Shown here piece after piece: positions 1 through 8,543 of a DNA stretch of 64,000 nucleotides (the stretch's first letter is position 1; every line of letters begins with the position of its first letter). A program made the position numbers and the translations under genes. The stretch is from CAVSWT01 sp963731745 (GTDB taxonomy: Bacteria > Bacteroidota > Ignavibacteria > Ignavibacteriales > Ignavibacteriaceae), in contig CAVSWT010000029.1 in assembly GCA_963731745.1 (NCBI GenBank), positions 1-64,000 of the forward strand. Direction: 5' to 3'. The notes beneath the pieces were generated by a model, which was not told the origin of the DNA, did no database searches, and saw nothing but the letters and a program-made list of their open reading frames with translations.

Positions 1-1
1 T

Positions 2-139
2 TATGTAACAAAGCAAGATGATTACGGTTTAACATTAGGTTTAGGTATTACTAAATTCGGTTTCGCTTTTGATTATTCATACACTTCGCACAAGGTTTTT
101 AATAATATCCAGAGATTTTCTTTTAGTTTTTCACTATGA
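2..139 (+). CDS. C-terminal end of a PorV/PorQ-like outer membrane protein (partial)
   Basis: The reading frame is open from the window edge to a TGA at 137-139 and encodes 45 residues. These alternate hydrophobic and polar residues as beta strands do, and end in a phenylalanine-rich strand (QRFSFSFSL). This resembles the closing strands of PorV/PorQ-family proteins, which act as shuttle or barrel components for type IX secretion in Bacteroidetes-like bacteria. Family assignment rests only on this tail and on the neighbouring envelope genes. The start lies outside the window. It is followed after about 50 bases by the TonB receptor gene on the same strand, so the two may be co-transcribed. 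Confidence 0.55.
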   Translation, partial: YVTKQDDYGLTLGLGITKFGFAFDYSYTSHKVFNNIQRFSFSFSL

Positions 140-189
140 AAACTATTAAGCTAAATTTTTGAAGCGCTTTATATCTAAGGAGAGTGAAA

Positions 190-3100
190 ATGAAATTCAT
201 ATATATACTATTAATAAATTTAGTTCTTCTATATTCAGGAGTGGCTGTTGCGGGAACTACCGGGAAAATAACAGGAAAAGTAACCGATGCACAGACGGGT
301 GAGCCGATTATAGGTGCGAATGTTCTTATTGGCGGAACAACTTTGGGTGCCGCTACAACGGTTGACGGCTCATATACTATCCTCAATATACAGCCTGGCA
401 AATACAATGTTAGATTCAGTATTATAGGGTATGAAACAACTACAGTTGAAGGAGTTATAGTTCAAATTGATTTGACTAGTTTAGTAAATGCACAACTTCA
501 TACAACTGCTCTTACCATGGGGGAAGTTGTTGTAACCGCAAAACATCCGGTTGTTATAAAAGATATTTCAAACAGTGTAATTAATATTACACCGGAAAAT
601 ATTGCAACACTACCAGTTCAAACTGTAACTGATGTTTTAAATTTACAAGCTGGCATTCAACAAGGAAGCAGCGGCATTCTTGTACGAGGCGGAGGTGCAA
701 ATCAAACAACTTATTTTGTTGATGGATTCAGTCTTAACGATGAAAGAGCAAATATTCCCTATTCCGCTATAAGTATTGCTTCAGCAAAAGAAATACAAGT
801 ACAAACCGGCGGTTTTAACGCTGAATATGGAAACGTAAGATCCGGAATTGTTAACGTGATAACAAAGGATGGAGAAAGGAATAAATACTCTGCGACAGTT
901 AACGTAAACTATGCACCGCCGCAGCAAAAACATTTTGGCATCTCGCCGTATGCTCCCAACTCATATTTCAATCGCCCATTCACTGATCCCGCGGTTTGCT
1001 GGACCGGTACAAGGAATGGAGCATGGGATGAACATACGCAAGAAAGTTATCCCACATTTCAAGGCTGGAATGCAGTTGCTTTAAAAACACTTCAAGACGA
1101 TGATCCTTCTAATGATCTTTCTCCTTTAGCCGCAAAAAAATTATGGGAATGGCAGCGAAGGCGGACAGGCGTTATAAATAAACCGGATTATACTATCGAT
1201 GCTGGATTCGGAGGCCCTTTCCCTTTTATTAGTGAACAGCTTGGTGATCTCCGATTTTATTTATCTTATTTTAGTGAAAGAGATATGTTTGTAATTCCGC
1301 TTTCTCGTGATGCTTATACTGATTCCCATTTTGAAGTGAAACTAAATTCTAATATTACAAAAGATATCAAGCTTACGTTACTGGGAATTTATGGAGAGGA
1401 TAATTCCGTTTCTCCCTACGAGTGGACTACAGTACCAACAGGTTACTTAATGCGCAGCCAAGCCGAGGTTGCAGATTTGTTAAGCAGCACTGAAGGAATG
1501 AATGTTTTATACATGCCGGATAGATATAGTCCTAGTTCAATTTATCGAAATGTATTAGGCGCTTCGCTAACCCATGTCTTAAGTCCGGTTACTTTTTATG
1601 ATATAAAAATTCAGCGAACCGAAAACCGATATAACACATTCCAAACAACAACTCGAGATACTACGAAAAGATTTGAACCGATACCAGGTTATTTTGTGGA
1701 TGAAGCCCCCTATGGCTATTGGGGATATAGTTCCGGTTCTATTGACGGAGTTATGAGTTTGGGTGGATGGATGAATTTAGGACGCGATCAAAGTGTTAAT
1801 ACTACTACATCTTTTATCTTCAGTATTACAAGTCAGTTTAATAAGTACAACGAAATTAAAGCTGGCTTTCAATATTATTATAATGATCTTAATATTAATT
1901 CCGGAACTTTCAGCCCATCTATGTCAACGTGGACACGCAATTTACAATACCATATTTTCCCCTATCGACTTGGTGCATATGCGCAGGATAAATTAGAGTT
2001 CCAGGGTTTTATAGCTAATATTGGATTAAGGCTTGATTATTCAAACCCTAATACAGAATACCTAAATCTCGATCCATACAATGAATTATTTAGTGCCGGC
2101 GCAGGAAATGAAATAACTGATAATTCGCCTAAAACCCCAGCAGCTTCAGAGATGTATATCAGCCCTCGATTGGGTATCTCTCATCCCATAACTGAGAATT
2201 CAAAGCTGTATTTTAATTATGGCCATTTCGTATCCGAGCCGTCTTCATCATACCGGTTTCTTCTTCAACGGGAATCTAACGGCCAGGTTGATTATATCGG
2301 CAATCCTAACATGACCTTTGAAAAGACCATTGCGTATGAATTAGGTTATGAACAAAACTTTTTCAATACCGTACTTTTTCATTTGGCAGCTTATTATAAA
2401 GACGTAACTCATCAGCCCGGTTGGCTGCTTTATCAAAGCATTAATACATCTGTGAATTACTATCAAGCTGCGAGCAATAACTATGCTGATATTCGCGGAT
2501 TTGAAGTAACATTATCCAAAGTATCAGGCGGATGGTTTAGGGGTTTTGTAAATTATACTTATGACGTTGTTACTTCAGGTTATTTCGATGTAACACAATA
2601 TTATCAAGATATTAATAAACAGCGGGCCTATTTACTTAAGAATCCCCAGCAGTCAAAACCTGTCCCCCAACCTTATGCAAGGGCAAATGTGGAATTTGTA
2701 ACCCCAGATGATTTTGGTCCCAGTCTATTTGGAAATAAACTGCTTGGAGGGTGGAGTTTAAGTATACTTGCAAACTGGCATGCAGGAGCTCATGCCACCT
2801 ACAATCCAAATAATGTACCTGGAGTATCTAATAATGTTCAGTGGGTTGATTATTATGGTGTTGATATGAGATTGGCGAAAAATTTTCAAGAGTTTGCAAA
2901 TATCAAAGGTTTTAACGTTCAACTATATATTGATATAACAAATCCATTCAATTTTAGATTCTTAAACTATGCAGGCTTTGTGGATTCATATGATTACCAA
3001 GATTACCTAACTTCGCTCAACTTCGCATGGGAAACTGGAGATCAAAAAGGTAATGATAGAATTGGAGATTATCGTCCTGATGATGTAGCTTATGATCCTT

Positions 3101-3249
3101 TACAGCCTAACCCCAATAATGATCCGGTTATTACTGAAGCAAATAATAAGAGAAAGGAAAGTAAATCCTACATCAATATGCCTAATGATGATTCGGTAAC
3201 CTTTCTCAATCCAAGGTATTTTAGTTTCGGTGTGAGGATTAATTTATAG
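190..3249 (+). CDS. TonB-dependent outer membrane receptor with carboxypeptidase-D-like N-terminal domain
   Basis: The protein has about 1019 residues. An N-terminal signal peptide of about 21 residues is followed by a carboxypeptidase regulatory-like domain (GKVTDAQTGEPIIGANV, about residues 25-105). A TonB plug domain follows (about 110-225, with ILVRGGG and FVDGFSLNDE), then a long beta-barrel ending in FSFGVRINL. Such receptors import large substrates across the outer membrane with TonB energy. The ATG at 190 is preferred over the in-frame GTG at 184, because AAGGAG (177-182) lies at good spacing before the ATG. It heads an apparent operon with the next two exported proteins. The substrate cannot be told from sequence; no SusD homologue is adjacent. 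Confidence 0.9.
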   Translation: MKFIYILLINLVLLYSGVAVAGTTGKITGKVTDAQTGEPIIGANVLIGGTTLGAATTVDGSYTILNIQPGKYNVRFSIIGYETTTVEGVIVQIDLTSLVNAQLHTTALTMGEVVVTAKHPVVIKDISNSVINITPENIATLPVQTVTDVLNLQAGIQQGSSGILVRGGGANQTTYFVDGFSLNDERANIPYSAISIASAKEIQVQTGGFNAEYGNVRSGIVNVITKDGERNKYSATVNVNYAPPQQKHFGISPYAPNSYFNRPFTDPAVCWTGTRNGAWDEHTQESYPTFQGWNAVALKTLQDDDPSNDLSPLAAKKLWEWQRRRTGVINKPDYTIDAGFGGPFPFISEQLGDLRFYLSYFSERDMFVIPLSRDAYTDSHFEVKLNSNITKDIKLTLLGIYGEDNSVSPYEWTTVPTGYLMRSQAEVADLLSSTEGMNVLYMPDRYSPSSIYRNVLGASLTHVLSPVTFYDIKIQRTENRYNTFQTTTRDTTKRFEPIPGYFVDEAPYGYWGYSSGSIDGVMSLGGWMNLGRDQSVNTTTSFIFSITSQFNKYNEIKAGFQYYYNDLNINSGTFSPSMSTWTRNLQYHIFPYRLGAYAQDKLEFQGFIANIGLRLDYSNPNTEYLNLDPYNELFSAGAGNEITDNSPKTPAASEMYISPRLGISHPITENSKLYFNYGHFVSEPSSSYRFLLQRESNGQVDYIGNPNMTFEKTIAYELGYEQNFFNTVLFHLAAYYKDVTHQPGWLLYQSINTSVNYYQAASNNYADIRGFEVTLSKVSGGWFRGFVNYTYDVVTSGYFDVTQYYQDINKQRAYLLKNPQQSKPVPQPYARANVEFVTPDDFGPSLFGNKLLGGWSLSILANWHAGAHATYNPNNVPGVSNNVQWVDYYGVDMRLAKNFQEFANIKGFNVQLYIDITNPFNFRFLNYAGFVDSYDYQDYLTSLNFAWETGDQKGNDRIGDYRPDDVAYDPLQPNPNNDPVITEANNKRKESKSYINMPNDDSVTFLNPRYFSFGVRINL

Positions 3250-3281
3250 TAAAATTTTTGTTTTTAATTAAAGGGAAAATT

Positions 3282-5441
3282 ATGATGATTCGCTTACATA
3301 ACTGGTTAACTTCCATAGCAGTGGCTACTTGTTTTTTATCAATTACAATTCCCTTATCAGCCCAAATTTCTGAAACTCAAACAAGATATATTCGAGTGGG
3401 ATCACTTCAAAGTAAATTTACTGCAATCGGCTCAGAACGCGCATGGAACAATGTTTATTATGAAGGATTAACCTGGCCGTCAGATTATCTTTTTCAGGAC
3501 AACGCGGTAATAGAACGTACATATATCGGCTGTCAAGATTTTACTGATGACAAAGGCCAACATTGGGATTATTATAACAATGGTATTTCTACAGCTTACG
3601 GCGGGAGTAATATATTTCCCATGGAATTAAAGGAGACCGCAAAGTTTGCTAATCCAACAGTATACGTTGATGGAACTAATGTAAGTGCACCATATATAAG
3701 CGACGTAGATAGTGTTGACCCGAATCAAGTTGCAGATAGAGTCGTAACAAATGTGGTGAATACCTCGATGGGAATCACGATGACGAGGCGCGTCATGGCG
3801 TTTAGCCAGCAGTATCACGAAAATTACTTCATCATTCAGTATACGTTCAAAAACACAGGATATGTCAGCTCAGAAAACACAAAAGTTTTAAATGCTCCGG
3901 TTAAAGGATTTCGATTCGGATTTCTTAATCGATACAGTGTCTGCCGAGAAGGCGCAGATAAGATGGGCTATGATCAGGAATATGGAAAACACAGCTGGAC
4001 GACAAGACGAGGTGAAAATTATCCACAGCATGCAAGCGAAGTATCTAGCCTAACTGAATCAAGCCCAATACCGGATTGGCTTAGAGCAGGTTTTGAATGG
4101 ACCGGTCAAAGAGCAGAAAATACTTATGATAATATTGGATCGCCGGATGTTATTACTGGTTCAGGCCGTTTATGCTCCCCTCAATTTGCGGGGATAGTAA
4201 CTTTGCATGCTGATAAATCTACCTCTGACCGATCGGATAATGTAAATCAGCCTGCTGTCCTTGGATGGCATGCTGGAGATACTTATCCTTCTCTTGGTGA
4301 TATGTCGTTATCAACAGCACCGCTTCAAGCCGATATGTATAATTTATTAAGCGGAATTCCATATAAAGGCCTCGGCAATCCATCTGAAAGAATGGATGAA
4401 GTTTATATGGCAAAGTATCCCGATCCTTGGAAGGTTCATGGTGATGGCGGAGGAACAGGATTATGGATATCATATGGCCCCTGGGATATAAATCCTGGCG
4501 ATAGCATTGTGATCGTTTTAGCTTTTGGGATTAACGGATTAGACCGAAACATGTGCTGGCAGATCGGCAAACGCTGGGCTCAGGCTTATAAGAATCCCAG
4601 TGACAATGGGCCTTTCACTCTGCCTGATGGATCAACTACTACTGATAAAAATGTTTTTAAAAATACCTGGGTATATACGGGTAAAGATTCCGTCATGAAA
4701 ACATTTAGCCGTGCTGTTCGTAATTATGAATCAGGATTTAATATTCCGGAACCGCCTCAGCCTCCTCCGGTTTTTGACGTAAAATCTGGAGGTGATCGTA
4801 TTATGCTAACGTGGGGACGAAGTTCATCAGAAGATAATCCCGGTTTCGGAGGTTATAAGATATTTAGAGCTGTAGGCACTCCGGATACTACTTTCGAAGA
4901 AATTGCTTCTTTACCTCCTAATACTCTATCATTCGATGATATAACTCCTAAAAGAGGTTTTTCATATTACTATTATATTAGTTCATTTAGTGATGGAAGT
5001 AATAACACATCCGGAGTTTCAAATCCAACCGGGCAACTGTTGAGCAGCAGATTCTACACAAAAACAAACATACCTGCCTATCTACGAAGACAAGCAGGCG
5101 GAAATATTTCAGATATTAGGATTGTTCCGAATCCCTATAATATTAGATCGGCAGAATTACAATATCCAGGCGAACCTGATAAGATAATGTTTTTAAATAT
5201 TCCGGGGCATTGTAAAATTAATATCTATACAGAAAATGGCAATCTAATCAATACTATAGATCATGATGATGGAAGCGGTGACGAAAGATGGAACTCAAAT
5301 ACCTCATCAGGGCAGGTTGTGGTAAGTGGAGTTTATATTGTTCATTTCACGGTCACCGAAGATTATGTTGACCCGCAATCAGGGGTTATGAAATATAGGA
5401 AAGGTGACACTGCCATTGAGAAATGTATAATTATCAGATAA
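3282..5441 (+). CDS. Large exported protein with FnIII-like region and T9SS-like C-terminus
   Basis: The protein has about 719 residues. It starts at tandem ATG codons (3282/3285) after AAAGGGA; an upstream TTG at 3258 is less likely. The N-terminus is a signal peptide ending near LSAQ. The middle is beta-rich and not recognised. A fibronectin-III-like stretch (FDVKSGGDRIMLTWGRSSS) lies about 160-200 residues before the end. The last 110 residues begin IVPNPYNIRS and end in GVYIVHFTV...CIIIR, which resembles a divergent T9SS sorting domain of the FlgD-Ig/CTD type. It follows the TonB receptor by 32 bases, so it is probably a surface or secreted partner encoded in the same operon. Function unknown. 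Confidence 0.75.
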   Translation: MMIRLHNWLTSIAVATCFLSITIPLSAQISETQTRYIRVGSLQSKFTAIGSERAWNNVYYEGLTWPSDYLFQDNAVIERTYIGCQDFTDDKGQHWDYYNNGISTAYGGSNIFPMELKETAKFANPTVYVDGTNVSAPYISDVDSVDPNQVADRVVTNVVNTSMGITMTRRVMAFSQQYHENYFIIQYTFKNTGYVSSENTKVLNAPVKGFRFGFLNRYSVCREGADKMGYDQEYGKHSWTTRRGENYPQHASEVSSLTESSPIPDWLRAGFEWTGQRAENTYDNIGSPDVITGSGRLCSPQFAGIVTLHADKSTSDRSDNVNQPAVLGWHAGDTYPSLGDMSLSTAPLQADMYNLLSGIPYKGLGNPSERMDEVYMAKYPDPWKVHGDGGGTGLWISYGPWDINPGDSIVIVLAFGINGLDRNMCWQIGKRWAQAYKNPSDNGPFTLPDGSTTTDKNVFKNTWVYTGKDSVMKTFSRAVRNYESGFNIPEPPQPPPVFDVKSGGDRIMLTWGRSSSEDNPGFGGYKIFRAVGTPDTTFEEIASLPPNTLSFDDITPKRGFSYYYYISSFSDGSNNTSGVSNPTGQLLSSRFYTKTNIPAYLRRQAGGNISDIRIVPNPYNIRSAELQYPGEPDKIMFLNIPGHCKINIYTENGNLINTIDHDDGSGDERWNSNTSSGQVVVSGVYIVHFTVTEDYVDPQSGVMKYRKGDTAIEKCIIIR

Positions 5442-5491
5442 TGGAAAAGCGAAGTTACCGCCTTAATAGAAAGAAAAAATTGGGAGAAAGT

Positions 5492-6736
5492 ATGAACCAA
5501 AAATTTTCTAAATCATTTATATTTTATTTGATTTTATCTACAGCCTCATTAATATATTTGTGCGGATGTTCTAATGAAGAAGTACCAAGTCTATATGATG
5601 AATCGTCTCCTGGAAGTACAGGGGCAACTCCGCAGATAAATTCTGTGGAACCGCCATCCACCGCGATCGCGGCAGTAACACCTATTACTATTACTGGTTC
5701 GAATTTCTTATCTGATACTTCACTTGTAAATGTATATTTTGGTGATCAAGCCGCTAAGGTTATTGCAGCCTCATCAACACAGCTTACTGTAATATCGCCA
5801 AACATATCCGGCTCACTCAAAATAAAAATAAGCACGTCAGTATCCGTGCCTTTCAGTAATACTTATGAATATGTTTTACAACCTGCAGCAGTAGATTTTT
5901 ATCCGGATTCTAAAGACGAAACTAATAAACCGTTTTCGATAATAATTGATAAAATCGAAAACATTTATTCATCTAATTCTGGACTTGGCGTTGTTAAAAT
6001 CACTCCAGATAGCGTATCCACTTTATATTCAGTCAGATCTGGAGAAACATATTTCACACGCATGAGATTTGGACCAGGCGGAGAACTTTTTGCAGCAAGA
6101 GGTTTGCAAGCTGTATTTACAATCCCTGATGGTGGAGGAGTTAAGAATAGTCCGTGGGTAGTTCTTTCACCAAACACTATAAAAATTTCTCAAATTGAAT
6201 TTGATCCAATGGGAAATTTATGGGCAGCCGGAAACAATGCAGAAATATATAGGCTAAAACCGGATAAAAATTATAGTGCGTTTCCTGTCGATTATAATGT
6301 AACAGCTATGCGCACATTTATTGATAACGGTAACTTATATTTATATTTAGCAGCGAATCAGAATACTAACACAACAATAATGCGTATTCCTGTCGATACA
6401 AATGGAGACCTAGGTTCACCCCAAACTTTTTTTGATTTTTCCGCAAATTACGGTAGTGGTTTTGCCGTTAATGATCTCACATTTGCAGCGGATGGGGAAA
6501 TGTTTTTAGCGACAGATTTGCCCTCCCCTATTGTGTATGTTAAGCCTGATAAATCCACTGGGTTACTTTATAATGGCATACTATTGAATTCACCAGCTTT
6601 ATCTTTAGCATGGGGAAATGAAAATTTTCTTTATTATGTAAGAGAACAAATAAATGATGCGAACGATCTTATGCTTATTCCACAAACCATTGTTAAATTA
6701 AACTTATTGAAACCTGGTGCACCGTATTACGATTAA
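5492..6736 (+). CDS. IPT/TIG-domain lipoprotein with beta-propeller-like C-terminal part
   Basis: The protein has about 414 residues. The ATG at 5492 is chosen because GGGAGAAAG lies directly upstream and a lipoprotein signal follows at once (hydrophobic stretch, then LCGCSN). The frame stays open upstream to 5423, but that part would precede the signal peptide. After an S/P-rich linker comes an IPT/TIG immunoglobulin-like domain (INSVEPPSTA...ITITGSNF), about residues 45-125. The remainder has repeated blades such as GPGGELFAARG, DPMGNLWAAG and AADGEMFLATD, consistent with an NHL/SMP-30-like propeller. Its place after the TonB receptor suggests a surface-exposed binding lipoprotein, but the ligand is unknown. 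Confidence 0.75.
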   Translation: MNQKFSKSFIFYLILSTASLIYLCGCSNEEVPSLYDESSPGSTGATPQINSVEPPSTAIAAVTPITITGSNFLSDTSLVNVYFGDQAAKVIAASSTQLTVISPNISGSLKIKISTSVSVPFSNTYEYVLQPAAVDFYPDSKDETNKPFSIIIDKIENIYSSNSGLGVVKITPDSVSTLYSVRSGETYFTRMRFGPGGELFAARGLQAVFTIPDGGGVKNSPWVVLSPNTIKISQIEFDPMGNLWAAGNNAEIYRLKPDKNYSAFPVDYNVTAMRTFIDNGNLYLYLAANQNTNTTIMRIPVDTNGDLGSPQTFFDFSANYGSGFAVNDLTFAADGEMFLATDLPSPIVYVKPDKSTGLLYNGILLNSPALSLAWGNENFLYYVREQINDANDLMLIPQTIVKLNLLKPGAPYYD

Positions 6737-7010
6737 TATATTTTAAATAATTATTTGCACGGGTTTAATTCCTTGCAGGGAAGTCTTTATTTTCATAAAT
6801 AAGGTTTAAGTATTCCGCTGCTCTTTTTTTCCTTTTATATTCCTGCCCATACGGGAGTATGTCAGTGGCCCGGGTGGGCCCATTTCAATTTGTCCTGCTT
6901 TTATTAATTATCAATTAACAAATTATTTTTATAGCAAAAAGAGAGTTAAAAATTCACTATTTACTCCCTACTCTGTCCCTTCCATAATCAGTGAGATTAT
7001 AAAACCCTTT
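6737..7010. other. Intergenic region with GC-rich inverted repeat
   Basis: No gene was found between the TIG lipoprotein and the convergent tRNA gene. The stretch is AT-rich except for one island near 6842-6883. That island contains the inverted repeat GGCCC-GGGT-GGGCC at 6867-6880. It may be part of a transcription end signal for the upstream operon, but there is no clear T-run, so this is uncertain. Confidence 0.35.
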
Positions 7011-7052
7011 AAAATAAAAAAAGCTCCAATTTTGTTAAAATTGAAGCTTTTT
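7011..7052 (-). terminator. Rho-independent terminator of the tRNA-Met gene
   Basis: Read on the minus strand, an imperfect stem (AAAAAGCT, one mismatch, CAATTTT on each arm) closes a three-base loop. It is followed by a T-rich run (complement of 7011-7020). It lies immediately 3' of the minus-strand tRNA, as expected of its terminator. Confidence 0.7.
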
Positions 7053-7055
7053 AAG

Positions 7056-7129
7056 TGGGCCCAGATGGACTTGAACCACCGACCCTCTGATTATGAGTCA
7101 GATGCTCTAACCAACTGAGCTATGAGCCC
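7056..7129 (-). tRNA. tRNA with CAT anticodon (elongator tRNA-Met or tRNA-Ile2)
   Basis: On the minus strand a 74-base cloverleaf can be drawn. The acceptor arm GGGCTCA pairs with TGGGCCC and the discriminator base is A. The D arm is AGCTCAGTTGGTTAGAGC, the anticodon stem TCTGA/TCAGA holds the loop CTCATAA, and the T arm is GGTGG-TTCAAGT-CCATC. The anticodon is CAT. The anticodon stem lacks the three consecutive G-C pairs of an initiator, so it is an elongator tRNA-Met or the lysidine-modified tRNA-Ile2; sequence alone does not settle which. No CCA is encoded. Confidence 0.9.
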
Positions 7130-7206
7130 TTAATTTTAGAAAGTAAAAATAATACTTATAGCTACTTAAAATCAACTTCTTTATAAATTATTTGAGATAA
7201 AATTAT

Positions 7207-7968
7207 TTAGTAATATTTATAGACATACTGAATGATGCCAACTTTTTTGTCGTTATCATTATACTTTGTCTCTTCAATTATATTACCTTTATCATCATAC
7301 CTAATTTCATATTTATAGACTAGATCATTGCTGCTGTCATACGAATAGACAAATTTCTTTTTACCATCATCAGAATATTCATAATCTATTTTATATTCTA
7401 ATTCACCATCTGCGTTAAGCCATTTTTCTTCCACCAGGTTGCCGCTGTCATCATATTCATAAAGATAAATTTTTTCCATTTTACCTTTTAAATCATAGCG
7501 AGTGGATTTTATTTTATTTCCGTATTTATTGTATTCATATGTATATTTATTCTCAGGTTTATCTTTTGCTGAATATCTTATGGTCTCAGTCCTTTTACCA
7601 GTACTATCATATTTATAATCAAATTTTGATTCTACGTTACTCTTTTTATCGTAGATAATTGTCTCATCAGCTAATCCATTATTATTATATTTTATTGTAG
7701 ATATTTTTTCCTGATTGGCTAATTTTCCATTTAAGTCATAATCAAAACTTATTTTTTCAATTGATTTTATATGGGCTGACTTAATATAATTTCTTTCTAT
7801 TGCTTCAGTATTCTTAACTACTTTTTCCGCAGGGGATTTTGTTTCTTCTTCCTTGGATGTTTTTGTTTTTTCACTTTCGGTAACTGGAGTACAATTTGAA
7901 AAAAATACTGCCAGTAAAATAACAATAAGTACACTCAACAATTTATTTTTGAAATTTACTTCTAACAC
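7207..7968 (-). CDS. YD-repeat lipoprotein of unknown function
   Basis: The protein has 253 residues with an N-terminal hydrophobic segment ending in FFSNC, which fits a lipoprotein signal. A charged K/E/T-rich linker follows. The rest is made of repeated YD-type units of about 20 residues (YDLNGKL, YDSTGKRTET, YNKYGNKIKS, YDDSGNLVEE, YDDKGNIIEE), the pattern seen in RHS/MORN-like and sugar-binding repeats. The start appears to be GTG, 14 bases after the stop of the HIT gene, so the two are probably co-transcribed. It is too short to be an RHS toxin and has no toxin domain. It is likely anchored in the periplasm or outer membrane; the partner is unknown. Confidence 0.7.
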   Translation of the reverse strand: MLEVNFKNKLLSVLIVILLAVFFSNCTPVTESEKTKTSKEEETKSPAEKVVKNTEAIERNYIKSAHIKSIEKISFDYDLNGKLANQEKISTIKYNNNGLADETIIYDKKSNVESKFDYKYDSTGKRTETIRYSAKDKPENKYTYEYNKYGNKIKSTRYDLKGKMEKIYLYEYDDSGNLVEEKWLNADGELEYKIDYEYSDDGKKKFVYSYDSSNDLVYKYEIRYDDKGNIIEETKYNDNDKKVGIIQYVYKYY

Positions 7969-7982
7969 GTTATCATCTTGTT

Positions 7983-8480
7983 TTATATTTTCGAATAAGC
8001 ATCAATTAATTTTTTCTTAGTAACAATTAAATCTTGTGAAATTACTTTTACTTCGCCTAATACCGGCATAAAATTAGTATCTCCATTCCAGCGAGGCACA
8101 ATATGAAAATGAATATGTTCATCTATACCTGCTCCACTTACTCTACCTAAATTTGCACCGATATTAAATCCTTCCGGATTATAAATCTGTTTTAATGCAG
8201 CAGAAGCTTTTTGAAGCTCTGCCATAATTTCTAAATTTTCCTGATCAGTAAATGTGATGAAATCATCAGTATGCCGGTTTGGTACCACCATCAAATGTCC
8301 ATTATTATAAGGGTAAAGGTTTAATACTGTAAAGGTATTCTTCCCCTTAGCAATCAATAAATTGTTTTCATCCGTCGGATTTAGATTTATCATTTGACAA
8401 AAAAGACAACCATTTTTTTTTGATTCATCTTTAAAAGAATCAATATACTGTGAACGCCAGGGCGACCAAAGTTTTTCCAT
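7983..8480 (-). CDS. HIT-family nucleotide hydrolase/phosphorylase
   Basis: The protein has 165 residues, the usual length for bacterial HIT proteins of the Ap4A-phosphorylase-like branch. The histidine triad HIHFHIVPRW sits near residue 123. An N-terminal zinc-type CLFC pair and the NNGHLMVVPNRH motif are also present. HIT enzymes cleave nucleoside phosphoanhydrides such as diadenosine polyphosphates or AMP adducts. The N-terminus MEKLWSPWRSQYI is typical of this subgroup. It lies downstream of an EF-G-like gene but is separated from it by a strong terminator, so it probably has its own promoter. The exact substrate is not predictable. Confidence 0.9.
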   Translation of the reverse strand: MEKLWSPWRSQYIDSFKDESKKNGCLFCQMINLNPTDENNLLIAKGKNTFTVLNLYPYNNGHLMVVPNRHTDDFITFTDQENLEIMAELQKASAALKQIYNPEGFNIGANLGRVSGAGIDEHIHFHIVPRWNGDTNFMPVLGEVKVISQDLIVTKKKLIDAYSKI

Positions 8481-8496
8481 AAAACCTCTTATAAAT

Positions 8497-8525
8497 AAAA
8501 AAGGCGGTAAGTAAAACCGCCTTTT
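8497..8525 (-). terminator. Rho-independent terminator of the EF-G-like gene
   Basis: On the minus strand, the stem AAAAGGCGGT/ACCGCCTTTT with a seven-base loop (TTTACTT) is followed by further T residues. It lies 20 bases past the EF-G-like stop codon and just before the HIT start, so it separates the two transcription units. Confidence 0.85.
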
Positions 8526-8543
8526 AAAGATATCTATTTAATT

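Noticed and set aside
6875..6883. GTGGGCCCA match to the 3' end of the nearby tRNA-Met/Ile2
   Set aside because: Only nine identical bases with no further tRNA arms; too short to call a tRNA remnant or attachment site.
7207..7968. RHS-type toxin
   Set aside because: YD-like repeats are present, but the protein is only 253 residues, has a lipoprotein signal and no C-terminal toxin domain.
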